DNA from: Proteles cristata cristata
Taxonomy: Eukaryota > Chordata > Mammalia > Carnivora > Hyaenidae
Direction: 5' to 3'
Assembly: GCA_017311185.1 (NCBI GenBank)
Contig: JAESUZ010005103.1
Location: forward strand, 124,001-188,000
Length of the DNA: 64,000 bases
The notes below the pieces were generated by a model. The model saw only the letters and a program-made list of their open reading frames with translations. It was not told the origin of the DNA and did no database searches. This document shows, piece after piece, positions 1-11,941 of the stretch. The position numbers and the translations under genes were made by a program. How positions within the stretch are numbered: the stretch's first letter is position 1; every line of letters starts with the position of its first letter.

Positions 1-594
1 CACAAGCTTTCAGAGACAGATGGACATACTTCCCTTCCCTCACAAACTTTCCACCTCTGCCCCCTTGCTCAGTATACTCCAGCCACTGCCCTGTTCTTGA
101 AGCCACCACACTGACTCCAGCCTCTGTACCTTGCTTGTGCGGAATCCCCTTTCCCTGGCTGGTCTCTGTAGAGTCGCTCAGTGGTGGAGATGGAAATGTG
201 ACCACCGACTGCCCTTCTGCAGAGGACTTTGCCCAGCCCTGGCCAGTGCTGTCTGCAGGGAGCCTTCAGCCATCAGCCCCAAATAAAGGATGTCCTTGGC
301 TATGGAGTGGCCATCCTTGCCCAAGGTCATGCCCTTCCCAGGGCAGCCTGTATGCAAGCGCTGACTGAGGCCAGGTTTCAAGGTTTGGCCAGTTCAGCTC
401 CAGGGAGAAAAGTCAGAAGAGCTAGGTCAGGAGCTCTGTGAGTTCAGCTGTGATGCGTGAGCTTGCATTTCAGTTCCCTCCCCAGGTATCAATCCTAAGG
501 ACACTCCTTGATAAACCTTGTGCATACCTAGACAGAGGAGGGATGCTGGGAGCCCAACCTGAGACAGCCCATCATTAAGAAATGTCATTTCTGG

Positions 595-692
595 GGGTGC
601 CTGGCTGGCTTGGTTGGTAGAGCATGTGATATTTGATCTTGCGGTCATGAGTTCAAACCCCATGTTGGGAGAGAGACTACTCAGAAAAAAAA
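595..692 (+). repeat. Old tRNA-derived SINE
   Basis: GGGTGCCTGGCTGGCTTGGT followed by a diverged box-B region (GTCATGAGTTCAAACCCC). It is shorter and more diverged than the felid-type copies. Confidence 0.75.
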
Positions 693-929
693 AGAAAGGC
701 CCTTTCTGATGCATACTAGCTAATCAAACCACCCTTGCCTCCCCCACTGGGGCCCTCTGGGTATCTAACCTCCCCACTTTATCTTCTGTGAAGTATCATC
801 TCTGGGCCTGAGCTGCTCTTCCGTGATATTGTTTTTTCTTCTCCCCTCCCACTTGAATATGAGCTCCCAGAAAGCCGAGACCTCACTGTTGGGCTGTCTC
901 CAGGACCTAGAATAACCCCAGGCATATAG

Positions 930-1150
930 CATGAACATGTGCTGTTGAATACAGTAGCCACTAGCCACATGGGGGATGTAAATGATAAATATAACTCATG
1001 TAATTCATAAAATCATTGTTTAAAAATAGTTAATAAAATAAAAATAAAATTCAGTTTCTCAGCTTCACTCACCACATTTAAAACTTAATAGCCACATGTG
1101 GCAAGTGGCTCCCAGAATGGACAGTGCAGACCTAGAACATTCTATCATCA
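930..1150 (+). repeat. hAT-type MER fragment
   Basis: It contains AGTAGCCACTAGCCACATG near the start and the inverted AATAGCCACATGTGGC later, around an AT-rich middle with CAGTTTCTCAG. This palindromic layout is typical of common mammalian non-autonomous hAT elements. The same family recurs at 56520 and 61190. Confidence 0.65.
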
Positions 1151-1429
1151 TGGAAGATCCCAGGGGATTGTGTGACTCTAGGATACAAGCTTCTTGAAGT
1201 CAGGTAGCTTTTCATTGTTGTATTTCCATCACCTGGGACAATGCCAGGCATATAGCTGGGGCTCAGCAAATATCATCTTGAATAGGTGAGTGGGATGGAC
1301 AGGTGTATGGATGGCAGGGGATGGAGCTAAGACAGGAGGGAGAAGCCATGTTTTAAAAGGTGGTTGGATTATGTCATTCCTCTGTTTAAAACCCTCCAAG
1401 GTCCTCAAACTGGCCTCTAAGAACATGGT

Positions 1430-1885
1430 TTAACCTCTGACCCACTCTGATGCCTTACCACCTACCCACCTCCAGCCGCCATGACCTCTTGCTATTCCTC
1501 CAACAGGCCAGCTACATTCCTGCCTCAGGGCCTTTGCATTCACCCAACACTGCATTTGAAGTGCTCTTCCCCTCGAAATGCCCTTGGTGATCAGTAGACT
1601 CCTTGCCCCTACAGGGATTGATGGCTCCTCCTCATTCCCAGACACTCTAAACCACTCTCCTGTTCCATTTTTCTCCATATCTCTTTCCATCTTCTACCAT
1701 TCTAACTAGGATTATATTCACTCATGTATTTTGTTCTGTGTCTGTCTCTTCCCTTTATAATGTAAGCTCCTGGGGGGTGGCAGGCGGGGATCAGTGTATT
1801 TCATTCACCGAAATAGAGCCATTCTCGGAACAGGGCCTCGTAGGCACCAAGCACTTCATACATCGCTATTGAATAAATGAAGTGC
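1430..1885 (+). repeat. L2 LINE 3' fragment
   Basis: CCTGCCTCAGGGCCTTTGCA and the tail ATTGAATAAATGAA are hallmarks of L2 3' ends. Upstream at about 1195-1290 a second L2/MIR-like tail (CCAGGCATATAGCTGGGGCT) is present. Confidence 0.7.
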
Positions 1886-2167
1886 GAGAAAGGAAGGAAG
1901 AGAGAAGAGAGGTAGGGAGAGGGAGGGAGGGAAGAAGGAATGCAGAAATATAGGGAGGAGGGGGGAGAGGAAGGGAGGGAGGGAAGGAGGGAGGAAGGAA
2001 GAAATATAGGGGGAAGGGAGGGAGAGGGAGGGAGGGAGGAAGGAATATAGGGAGGAAGGGAGAGAGAAGGGAGGAGAAAGGGAGGGAGAGGGAGGGAGGA
2101 AGAGAGGGGGAAGGAGGGAGGGAGGAAGGGAGGGAGAGGAAGGGAGGAAGGCAGGAAAAGAGGAAGG
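1886..2167 (+). repeat. Purine tract, (GGGA/GGAA)n
   Basis: About 280 bp are almost entirely G and A, built from GGGA, GGAA and GAGA units with only a few pyrimidines. It directly follows the L2 tail and probably expanded from it. Confidence 0.9.
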
Positions 2168-2782
2168 GCAAAAAGCAAGTGGCTAAGTCAGAGGTTAGGA
2201 AATACATTATTCTGCTTCCACTCTTAAATTTAAAATTTAATTTTATAAAGTGAGGCTCTTGAGCCCAGATGACTCACTGCACACACCTACTTAGTGGGTT
2301 TCAAAAGTGAAGTAAACGGTGGAAGGCGTGACATGAATCCTGTACTTTGGGGACCTGGCGTTACTGGGGCATCCTGCCTGTGCAGGGGTGATGAGGAAAT
2401 GTCCCTCTGGCTTCAGGGCGCAGGTCCACGTCAGGGTGTGAGGGCTGGCCGATCCTCCACCTAAGGAGGCAATCTCCCTGAGCGCCCGGGGCAGCCGGCT
2501 TCCAGGAATGGTTTCCACACCATCTGGCTGAGCTGAGGATTTGAGAATTCCCCATCCTCTCTGTCTTTTGCACGATGACATTTCGAGATGGGATTAATTC
2601 CCCCGGGGGGGGGGAATCAGCTTGCCCTAAACTTCGGTAATCCAGATTTACAGTTTAATTCAGTGGCCTGAGTATTTTACACAAGGAAAAGGAAGTAGGA
2701 GGCAGGAGGGGGAAAAAAAAACCCAACCAGACTGTGCTTCCAGGAAATCAAGAAAACGGGCTAAGCTCACTTTGGAAGCCTC

Positions 2783-2788
2783 TTTAAT
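2783..2788 (-). terminator. Possible CABP5 polyadenylation signal (ATTAAA)
   Basis: On the minus strand this reads ATTAAA, about 500 nt beyond the CABP5 stop. No AATAAA occurs between it and the stop. It is the nearest plausible signal, but transcript data are needed to place the 3' end. Confidence 0.3.
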
Positions 2789-3290
2789 GAACCATTTCTA
2801 AGCCCGGTCTTCTCGGGAACCGTGTTTGTAGCCCCCAGATTGGCATGCTTCCCTCTTACCAATGATGGAAAGAAACAGGAAATCTGAACTAGTTGACGCA
2901 AGAAGGGGGAAGGGTGGACCAGGGGCTGAACTTTTTGAGTCTGACCCAAGAGGACACCAGGGAGGAGACTGCTGGGTCACAGGCATTGGGGGTTACGTGA
3001 AGTCAGAAGACGTCATTAACGGGGGGAAGGGGGCGTGGTGCTGACCTTGGTCCTGATCTTATTTCCATACCATAGACTCTCCTTAATCTCATTCTAGAGG
3101 GGTACCCCCTCACCCCACCCACCATCCAGGCAGAGCCATCACTTTAGGTCCAGCCTCGGCTCACACAACGCAAGGCCAGTCACACACCTCCCACCCTCCC
3201 TCCTGGACGGGCCTGAGGGGATCTGGTTTTCCACAAGGGCTTGGTCCATGCTGGCCAGGTGGGGAGTGACCGGGGGCTTCCAGAACCTCT

Positions 3291-3316
3291 TCAGCGAGAC
3301 ATCATCTTCACAAACT
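3291..3316 (-). CDS. CABP5: CABP5 exon 6 (last 26 coding nt, TGA)
   Basis: The exon encodes the C-terminal FVKMMSR and TGA at 3293-3291. It is preceded by a TTTTGCAG acceptor and completes the EF4 glutamate started in exon 5. The end matches the remembered human C-terminus. The 3' UTR runs to lower coordinates; its end is not certain. Confidence 0.92.
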
Positions 3317-6300
3317 CTGCAAAAAACAGCCCCTGGTGAGGTGCTTATTTGTAGGAAAACTTTTTGAGCCCTTTACTACGTGTCAGGAACCACAGGTGAT
3401 CTTTGGGAAACCCTCTGCTCCTCACTTTCTTCATCTCTAAAATGGGAATCACAAGATCACCATATACCTTATGTAAGTTGTCCAGATAGTTGAACAATAG
3501 AGTGCTCATAAGATCCATGAAGCGTTAAATAATAATTATGACTATCTTATATCATCTTCCCAACCAATCCTGGAGATGTAAATATCATTTCCCAGATAAG
3601 CAAACGGCGGCCAGTGAGGTTGTCCAATGCACCTGAGGTCATGTGGATGGTGCGTGGAAAACCTAGGAAGGAATTCAGGTTGGACCTGACTTTGCGGGGA
3701 CTCCATGTCCGATGAGCTTCTGGGCCCCATCCTGGACTGAGGTCAACTTCTCCTTCCCCCTGTGTGGGGCTGGCCCTGAGGATCAGTCTGTTACCTCGTC
3801 CAGATTCTCAGCGATGTCCCTCGCACAGCTGATCCTGGCGACACCCAGAGGGCATCCCGCCAGGATGTCCTAAGTTACAGCCACGCAATAAATACCTACT
3901 GAGTTTCCCTACTGGGAATTACAAGCAGAGGGTTTGGAGAACATCTGGGGAAAGGGAAGCGGAATGAACATCGGAGAGAGAGAAGCACGATTTAGACAAC
4001 ACAGAGCAGGCACCCAGTGTGCACCGAGCACAGCGACTCAGAGTGGGGGCGGAAGTGCGGCTGGGGGTGGGGGGTCACGCCAGGGATGCACTTGAATATC
4101 AGACCAAGAATTCAGCTTTAGTGCCCCCGGGGCAGCAGTTAGGGGCTGGGGTGCCTGAACCAGAGAGTCACCATGATGAGAACCTGATGCGCCCTGCTGT
4201 GTCTCCCACGAAAATGATCTCCACTCCCACCCGCACAGGATTCCCGTGGGTTCCTTTGTGTCGATCACTCAGCACACATGTGATGAGCTCTGTGCGCCAG
4301 GACCGGGGTGTGGAAGGGTTCAGCCGTGGCCTCGGGAGGAAACAGCGGAGCCGCTTTGACGAGCTCCGGTGACGTCACCATATGGGGGTGCAGAGAGGAG
4401 GGGAGGGGGCACCTTCCGGTGGCAAAATTAAGACTCCAGTGGGAAGCGGGAAGAGGCCAGGGCGTTCCTGCCCGGACCGATCAAGGTCAGGCGTCCCGCT
4501 TCAAGCGTGAAGTTGATAGGACAAGTCAGAGGCGACCCTGAATTTGAACCCCGTGAATCCGACCCCAGAGCCCCAGCCGCTAACCAGTCCGCTCTCCAGA
4601 TGGGACATTTCGTTCTCTGACAAAGGCGCCCCGTGAAGCGGGGAAGGGACAGGCACGGGAGAGGCAGGGGTGAGCCTTGGCTTAGAAAGGGAGACGCTCA
4701 AGGATGGTGGCTGCCCCCTGCGACGTCACCTTCAAAGTTGACGGTGCCGTCTCCGTTCACGTCCGCCTCCTGCACAACCTCGGAGATCTCGCGAGGGGTG
4801 AGCTTCTCTCCCAGAAGCCTCTGCATGGCCTGCTGCAGCTCTGCGAGGGTGATCTCCCCGTCCCCGTTGGTGTCAAACTGCGCAGAGCAGAGGGGTGGTG
4901 TTGGCAATGACCGTGACAATAGCGGTGTTTCCCCACCTGTCGCCGTGGGTGGGTCGGGAGCTAAGCTAAGCGCTCTTGCTGCATCCGAGTGTCGTCATTC
5001 TCACTGCCTCGTCCACTGCCCCGTGGCCGGTCCCCCAAACAGTGCTTTCCCCACGGTACATGCGGGATAAATATTAGTTGAATTAACGAACTATTTTCAA
5101 GCCTCCACGCTGCACGCCATTAACCAACCTGCGCGGAAATTCTCCTCTGTGCTATCATCCCCCCAGCGGGGAGGGGAGGCTGCCGGCTAGCCTTCTCTAG
5201 CCCGGCTGAAGTCACAGTCATCTCTTGCCTGGACTGTCATGATAGTCCCCTGATTGATCCTCTGGACCCCATGGTGGTCCACACATTAGGATCTCACGGT
5301 TCGTGTTCGTTTAAGACAGAAATCAGGGGTGCCTGGGTGACTCAGTTGGTTAAGCCTCTGACTTTGGCTCGGGTGATGATCTCACCATTCGTGGGTTCGA
5401 GCCCCGAGTCCGGCTCTGTGCTGACAGCTCGGAGCCTGGAGCCTGCTTGGGATTCTGTGTCTCCCTCTCTCTCTGCCCCTCCCCCGCTTGTGCTCTCTCT
5501 CTCTCTCAAAAATAAACATTAAAAAAATTAAAAATTAAAAATTAAATCCTTAAAGATTATGAATCCTTAAAGATTATTTTTTTTTAATTCACACTGGATT
5601 TCGTAAGATTTAGCATACTACCATAGTAAGTACTTACACTTAGCGTGATTAGTTAATGTACTCAGTGCAACCATATACTTAAGCCAAGGATAAGCCAAGT
5701 CTTAATCCAGGTGTATTTTACCACTGATAGTACCTCTCAATTCAAACACCAAATAGTATCAGAAATACTTGATCTGTATGCAACTTTTGTACAATTTATA
5801 GTTGAAAGGGTAGATCTACACACCCAAGGTTTTCCAAACAAATGTTTCCCAATAACTGAGTTGAATATTTTTGTTTTATTTTTTCATTTCATTTCATTTT
5901 ATATTTTATTTTATTTTAAGTAGGCTTCACACCCAGCGGAGAGCCCAGTGCAGGGCTTGAACTCATGACCCTGAGATCAAGATCTGAGCTGAGATCAAGA
6001 GTTGGATGCTTAATCGACTGAGCTACCCAGGCTCCCTGCATACTTGTTTTTATATTATTATTATTATTATTATTATTTATTTTATTTCTAGGAGAGAGAG
6101 AGAGAGCATGAGCAGGGGAGGGTCAGAAAGAGAGGGAGATACAGACTCTGAAATAGGCTCCAGGCTCTGAGCTGGCTGTCAGCACAGAGCCCGACGCGGG
6201 GCTCGAACCCCTGAACCGCGAGATCATGACCTAAGCAAAAGTCAGACGCTTAACCGACTAAGCCACCCAGGCGCCCCCCCTGCATACTTGTTTTTAAATT

Positions 6301-9300
6301 CAAACAAATTGAATTTATATTCTGTTGAATGTCAATAGAAATTAAATACATAATTGAACTGAAACTAATCAAAATGAGAGAAAATGAAAAAATCAGTTCC
6401 TCAGTCAGAATGGCCACATGTCAAGGGCTTGATTAAAAAAACTTTTTTTAATGTTTGTTTATTTTTGAGAGAGAAGAGACAGAGCGTGAGCAAGGGAGGG
6501 GCAGAGAGAGAGGGAGACACAGAATCCGAAGCAGACTCCAGGCTCTGAGCTAGCTGTCAGCACAGAGCCCCACACAGGGCTTGAACCCACAAACCGCGAG
6601 ACCATGACCTAAGCTGAAATGGGGTGTTCAACCAACTGAGTCCCCCAGGTGCCCCAGAAAGAGCAGTTCTGAGATCACAGGAAGTTCTTTTGGACGATGC
6701 AACTCTATATCTTTATGTGAAGCTGGGGCAGAAACATCACACAGCGGATAGGGGGAGATCTTCTGGGAGTGTGACCCATGTTTGCATGGCTCCAAAGTCT
6801 TTGCCTCCTGTTATCGAAAGCTCTGAGAATAGCATTTTATCACGAGGTGAAATCACGCTCCAGCAAGCCCCTCACCCTCCCTGGGTCTCGTTTTTTTAAG
6901 CATGTCTACAAGTGGGTTCAACCAGATTCTCTCTTTGCGTTCCCCTCTGGGATCTCAAATTATTGGATTCCTTCTTCCCATTACAGATGCTGACATGAGA
7001 GGTCCTGACATGTGATTAGGGGACTGCAGGACCCTGGGTAAGATTTAGTCAATTCCATGAGCCTCCATTTCCTCAGATGCATGACTGAGCTAAGTGGATG
7101 CTTACTCTCACCATTCTCTGCAATCATTAAATTAGAGGGTGTACGCAGAGGACCTTGAGCATTACAAGTGTTTGGAATACCTTATTTTCCTTCCCTATAA
7201 ATACCATCATAGCTCCACCCAAAATTGGGTTTGGGTGGGTTCTGTCCATGCTTAAAGCCCAATCGTAGGCCCCTGGGGTTTCTTCAACTACCTCTACATC
7301 GTGACAACTCTTAACTCACTTCCTTGAAGGCATCACGCATGTCCTGGACGCCGATCATCCCCGCCGTTTCTGCAAGCAGTTTGGGGGTCATCAGCTCCAC
7401 GAAGTCGTCAAAGTCTACACGGCCACCCACTGAGGACAGAGGAGGCAGGTCTCGTGAGATTCCGTGCACCTAACCCCCCACTACCTTCAAGGTCTGTTCA
7501 AGAGGTAGACCTGCTCTGATCTCTACCTTCTGAGAACTTTTCCTCTCAGCCAACCCGGGCCCCGGGGTCTCTCTCATCCAAACCGGGGTGGATGGGGTGC
7601 GCAGGGTAGAAGGACCTAGGTGTCCACGTGACCTTGAGCAAATCTCTTAATGGGTTCAGCTCTAGGTTCCCTCATCTGTCGGGCCATGGGAGGGGAAGTG
7701 TGAATTAAATGGGAGCCAGATCTCTTCCAGATAGGAACATGATCTGTCCCTCCGTGACACGCCCAGAAGCAAACCTCAGAGCCATTCTAGTCCAGCTTCC
7801 TTCTGAAATGAGCTCTGAAATCCACTCCGGATTTGTTTCCAGTGGCAGATAGGGTTTCAATCTGGAGCTGGACTGACTTGTGTCAGTGCTGATGGGAGTA
7901 ACCACGTCCATACCCAGAGCCTGACCTGCGTCTGCTCCTTTATCACAACCGAACAAGGGGTAACATCATCCCTGCCTGACAGGGGTGGAGGGGAACTGAG
8001 ACTCAAGAGTGGGGGTTGACTCCATGCTTGAAAAGGCCCACAGCTGGGACGCCTGGGCTCCTCAGTAGATTAAGCGTCCAACTTCAGCTCAGGTCATGAT
8101 CTCACAGTTCGTGGGTTCGAGCCCGTGTTGGGCTCACTGCTGTCAGTGCGGAGTCTGCTTTGGATTCCCTGTCCCCCTCTCTCTCTGCCCCTCCCCAGCT
8201 CATCCTCTCTGTCTGGCTGTCTCTCTCTCCCCCAAATACATAAAAATTAAAGAAAAAACCTCTACAATGACCCAGATCCGCGTCTAAGGTCACCCTTTTT
8301 GCTCACTTCAAACGCTGCCTTCCCTGCTCACTTTGGCTTCCAGATCCCCCGCACCGCCTACCCTCTTCCTTATCTCCTGCTTGCCTCCACATCCCCCCCC
8401 AATTCCCCCCATAGCCCGCCCCCGGCCCCCGGCCTTCTCTCACGGTTCATGCGGATTTGTTGGCCTAGCTCAGTCAGCTCCATCTCCGTGGGCATGTAGC
8501 CCATCGTCCTCATGAGATTCCCCAAATCCTTACAAGAGATGAACCCATCTCTGTCCTTGTCGAACTCAAGAAAGGCTTCCCGAAGCTCTGAAAGTTAAGA
8601 GAGAACTTTGGGGGCACTTGAAACAGTCAACGGGGCAGACTGGCGTCCCTTGAAACCATCAGTGAGGGGCCCACTACAGACTTCCCCGAGGAGCACATCT
8701 TTGAAAACCAAAATCTGGGAAAGGGGTGATGGACGGAATGTGGGTGGAGACTCCGACGTGCAAGATGGAAACGTGTCAGATGAATGGTTCATGAGCCATG
8801 TCGGGCTCTGCGCTGACAGCACGGAGCTCACTTGGGATTCTCTCAATCTCTCTCTCTCTCAAAGTAAATAAACTCATGCATGGGTCACTCCTGGGTCGTG
8901 GAGACACTTGGGGATGGGGATACCTTCTAAGCGCTTTGGGAGGCGCCTAAACTGCCATGAGAAAGAGTTCCACAAAATAGCGGCTAACGTGGGAGGAGGG
9001 AGAGGCAGGAAGGGTCTACACGGACATGCACATAAAGCAGGTTAGCAGCGGATGACAATGAGGTGTCATCTGGGGACAGAGGTTACCTTCGATCTCATCT
9101 TGTCCCAGGGGTCTTTCCTGGAATGGAATGCAGGGAGGGGGAATTTGGAGAGGGTCAGAGGCCCGGCATTCACTTCTCCAACTGTCCTTTCCCAACTGAG
9201 CCCTCCCTCCCCCTTCCTGTGTCTTCTCGGTTCTTGCTTGGCCCACCCACCCCTCCTCTTCCTTCGCCCGCCTGCTGACTCCCATCCATGGCTTCTTGCT

Positions 9301-10411
9301 CCTCGCCATCTTACCCTTCACTTTGCGCTTCCTGTCTCCCGTCCTGGAATCTTGATCCCCCTCTCTCTGCCTTTCCTGAGTGGACACGCATCCCACTGTG
9401 CTGAAAGGGGGGCCCTGGGTGCTGCGCATCCAAACCCCTCCTTCTCCGGAAGAAGAAGGTGAGGCTTAGGATCACAGTGAACGTGCTCAGAGCACCAGCT
9501 CTGGGCCAGGCGTCCAGTCCCTCCATTTAAACGTCAGAACCGCCCTGTCCGGTAGGACCAAAGAAACAGCATTCCCATCTTATAGAAGAGGAGTCAGAGG
9601 AACAGAGAGGTTAAGGAAACTGCATCCGGTCACACAGCTCCTACGTGGCAGAGCCTCTCCCTGGGCAGGGAGACCTGAAATCACCCCCTCAAGGCTGTGC
9701 AGCAGGTGAGAAGCACCGGGCACTGAGATCCAAATTCTCAGTCTGAATTCTTTTCACTACACCCACTTAATTCTTTCCTCACCCACCCCGTTCTTTCTCC
9801 GAAAGCTTAGAATCCCTTTTGTGGGGACCAGCGTTCAGCGGCATCGGGGCAGGAGGATCCCTGCCTGCATGACCAGTTCCTAACTCGGCTAAAAATTTCT
9901 GATCACCACTGGCTTCACCACTGTTGGAAACCGCCAGGGTCAGGCACCCGACCTGGGAAATGCCACCGACTCTCTGGTCATCCGAAAGCCTAACAATGAA
10001 AAGTGGGCCCACTGACTCACACACACCTGACTGCCCCGCCCCTCAGTCACCATATGAGGTTTCGGGACTGAGCCTCAGTTTATGCATCTATACAATGGGA
10101 ATGAGAGTGTTGCCAAGCTTGTAAGTTGACCTGAGGATTCAATGACCTCTTTTCTTTGCAGGTCATTGAAGGTCTTTCCTTCACCTCCCCCTCTGGCTGC
10201 TGACTTCTGATTTCACCTTCGCCCACTTCATCGACCCACTGAGCTCTCCCTGGAATTCAACCTCAGTCACAACCCCCAGCCTGTGCCCTGTCCCCTGCAC
10301 CCAGCACGCGCCTCCGGTCCCCGCCGCCCGCCTTGTCCACCACCTCACCCGCTGCTTCTCAGCGATGCCTTTTCTCAGGAAGATGCAGGCGGGGCCCATG
10401 GGAAACTGCAT
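3291..10411 (-). CDS. CABP5: CABP5, calcium-binding protein 5 (six coding exons, complete)
   Basis: Coding exons lie at 10349-10411, 9087-9117, 8444-8587, 7320-7429, 4730-4877 and 3291-3316. They join in frame to 522 nt, 173 residues plus TGA, which is the length I recall for human CABP5. The protein is a calmodulin-like neuronal Ca sensor. From the literature it is expressed in retinal bipolar cells and modulates L-type Ca channels and vesicle release. Visible EF-hand loops are EF1 [14 protein letters not shown]3 [12 protein letters not shown] and EF4 beginning [11 protein letters not shown]. The EF2 position (GGRVDFDDF) lacks the normal acidic ligands, the expected inactive second hand of the CABP family. 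The N-terminus begins [11 protein letters not shown] and has no MG myristoylation start, unlike CABP1/2. All introns are GT-AG. Identification rests on near-identity to the remembered human protein and on its position next to LIG1. Confidence 0.96.
4730..4877 (-). CDS. CABP5: CABP5 exon 5 (EF-hands 3 and 4)
   Basis: This 148-nt exon contains two intact loops, [12 protein letters not shown] and [11 protein letters not shown]. The twelfth residue of the last loop is completed by exon 6. The acceptor is GCGCAG. The donor GTGACG is weak at position +5. Confidence 0.96.
5326..5531 (+). repeat. SINEC, plus orientation
   Basis: Full-length felid-type SINE: GGGGTGCCTGGGTGACTCAG start, GGTTCGAGCCCC box B, CT-rich region and AAAATAAACATTAAAAAAAT tail. 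It lies in CABP5 intron 4. Confidence 0.9.
5905..6038 (-). repeat. Older SINEC, minus orientation
   Basis: A diverged copy ending ATCGACTGAGCTACCCAGG. The younger SINE at 6053-6280 inserted at its edge. Confidence 0.8.
6053..6280 (-). repeat. SINEC, minus orientation, with target duplication
   Basis: Full-length felid-type copy with a TTA-repeat tail. CTGCATACTTGTTTTTA flanks both sides as the target-site duplication. Confidence 0.9.
6434..6655 (-). repeat. SINEC, minus orientation
   Basis: Felid-type copy from the TTTTTTTAATGTTTG tail to CCAGGTGCCCC. Preceding bases (CAGTTCCTCAGTC, GGCCACATGTC) look like part of a hAT-type MER. Confidence 0.88.
7320..7429 (-). CDS. CABP5: CABP5 exon 4 (degenerate EF-hand 2 and interlobe linker)
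   Basis: It encodes [20 protein letters not shown] and then [16 protein letters not shown]. The EF2 loop has lost its ligands, as is typical of CABPs. The segment continues through the linker into the EF3 helix. The donor is GTGAGT. Confidence 0.96.
8046..8259 (+). repeat. SINEC, plus orientation
   Basis: GGGACGCCTGGGCTCCTCAG through the CT-rich region and A-rich tail. It lies in CABP5 intron 3. Confidence 0.88.
8444..8587 (-). CDS. CABP5: CABP5 exon 3 (EF-hand 1)
   Basis: This 144-nt exon carries the helix LREAFLEF and the calcium loop [12 protein letters not shown], then the linker ending QQIRMN. The acceptor is TTTCAG and the donor GTGAGA. Loop positions 1, 3, 5 and 12 are acidic, so the site should bind Ca. 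Confidence 0.96.
8795..8874 (+). repeat. SINEC fragment, 5'-truncated
   Basis: Only the right part is present, from TCGGGCTCTGCGCTGACAGC to the AAGTAAATAAAC tail. Confidence 0.8.
9087..9117 (-). CDS. CABP5: CABP5 exon 2 (31-nt micro-exon)
   Basis: The exon encodes [10 protein letters not shown] plus one nucleotide. It is flanked by a TTCCAG acceptor and a GTAACC donor. It restores the phase between exons 1 and 3 and leads into the first EF-hand helix. Confidence 0.93.
9490..9680 (+). repeat. MIR fragment
   Basis: CAGAGAGGTTAAGGAAACTG followed by GTCACACAGCTCCTACGTGG is the MIR core-to-3' pattern. Confidence 0.65.
10349..10411 (-). CDS. CABP5: CABP5 exon 1 (start codon; residues 1-21)
   Basis: The ATG is at 10411-10409. 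The exon encodes [20 protein letters not shown] and a final R, then the donor GTGAGG. This N-terminus is characteristic of CABP5. It contains no calcium site. Confidence 0.94.
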
Positions 10412-10711
10412 GAGGTCGGGGACAGGGCTCAGCAGGCACTGGTCTCACGTCGGCTCTCCCTCCTTGCCGCCCCCTCGGTGGCTCAGCCTCCTGTCACTCC
10501 TCTGCCAACTCTTCCTGCCTCTCTCTCGGCCTTTCCCTCGGTCCCCAGTGTCCCACAGCTCTGACAGCTGGATCAAAAATCTCTACTCAAGGCAGGGAGG
10601 GATCAGAGCTGTTCCTGCCTCCCCATCTGGCTCGGGGGGGTGGAGGGGGGCAGCCTCAGGCTCTGACCTTTTATCCCCAGAATGGAACTGGAAAGATCAT
10701 TTCAAAAACAG

Positions 10712-10717
10712 GGATTA
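10712..10717 (+). promoter_or_regulatory. GGATTA (CRX/OTX2-type) motif upstream of CABP5
   Basis: GGATTA, TAATCC on the transcribed strand, lies 300 bp upstream of the CABP5 start codon. CABP5 is expressed in retina, where CRX/OTX2 bind this hexamer. A single hexamer is weak evidence. Confidence 0.25.
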
Positions 10718-11282
10718 GAGCCCAGGGCCTCCGCTCACTCGTTCCTGCCGCCCACCGCAGGGCCTCTGCCAGCCTCTGGGCGTGTGAAGATGTCGAGGCC
10801 ACGTCCCTGGCCACAGGAGCTGCCAGCCACCGAGAAGGACGCAAGAACCGAGGGGTGGCCTGACCCCATGAAGCGGCAATCGACAGGGCAGTGTTTGCGC
10901 TTCCTCATCTCTCCCCTGCCTGTCTCGTCTTCCTAAACAGTTGGGGGGAGGGGAGGGGATGGGCGAGGCGGCGTTCATGCTGGCCACGGTGATGAGAAGT
11001 CGAAGGGTCTCTATCCTGGGTGTAGGGAGCCGGAGTCCAAAAAGGGCATGGAGCGAAGGGGGCGTGGCCCAGGGAGCCGGGTGGGGGGTGTGTGTGGCCA
11101 AGGGAGGCAGTGTCTACGCGCAGGTAGGGAAGGCGATGGCTTGAGTGGCAAGGTGTGGGGTGAGGACGCCGGCGGGAAAGGTCGCTGATACAGGAACTGG
11201 GGTGGGCAAGGAGGGGCGTGTGGTGTGTGGGAATCAGTCGCACTGGGATGCACTGGTGGGTTTCACCACAGCAAGGGAGGTA

Positions 11283-11465
11283 GTTTTTTTGTTTATTTTG
11301 AGAGACACCGTGAGTGGGGGAGGGGCAGAGAGAGGACCCCAAGCCGGCTCCAGCCTGTCAGTGCAGAGCCTGACGCGGGGCCCAGTCCCACGAACCGAGA
11401 GATCATGACCTGAGCAGAAACTAAGAGTCAGACGCCCAACCGACCGAGCCCTCCGGATACCCCGA
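11283..11465 (-). repeat. SINEC, minus orientation
   Basis: Diverged felid-type copy between CABP5 and LIG1, ending CCCTCCGGATACCCC. Confidence 0.85.
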
Positions 11466-11941
11466 GAGCAATGTAAAATCAGACAGACATCGCCGTGTGT
11501 GAGGAGACGTTTGGAACTATGTCATGGCACTAAGAGGACACAGAGCAGCCACACGTCCAGGATCCGGGTATTGACTTCCGAACGCCCTTCTGCACTCAAG
11601 GAGCAGAGACCAGGAGCCACGGCCGTGCCCTGCCTGGAGCGGGACAAGCAGATGAGCCTAGAAACATCTAGTGCCGTGAAGCCAGGACAGAGCCCTGGGG
11701 TCACAGCAAAGGAACACGGACGTCACCCTAAAGAGGTTCCACTGGGAAGGTCGGGGCGATTTGGCGAACCAGAGAGGACAACGGGCCACACAGGGTGACA
11801 CAGGGAACTGGGAGCTGTACAGACAGGACAGAAAAGTGCCAAGTTTGACCACATTTGCTGACACTGCAGAGGAGAGGCACTCTGTAGGGCGGACACCGAG
11901 CAGCCACCATCTCGATCGAAGGATTAAAATGAACATCATCA

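Noticed and set aside
1801..2207. Pro/Ser/Leu-rich minus-strand open frames
   Set aside because: Pure translation of the purine tract on its pyrimidine strand.
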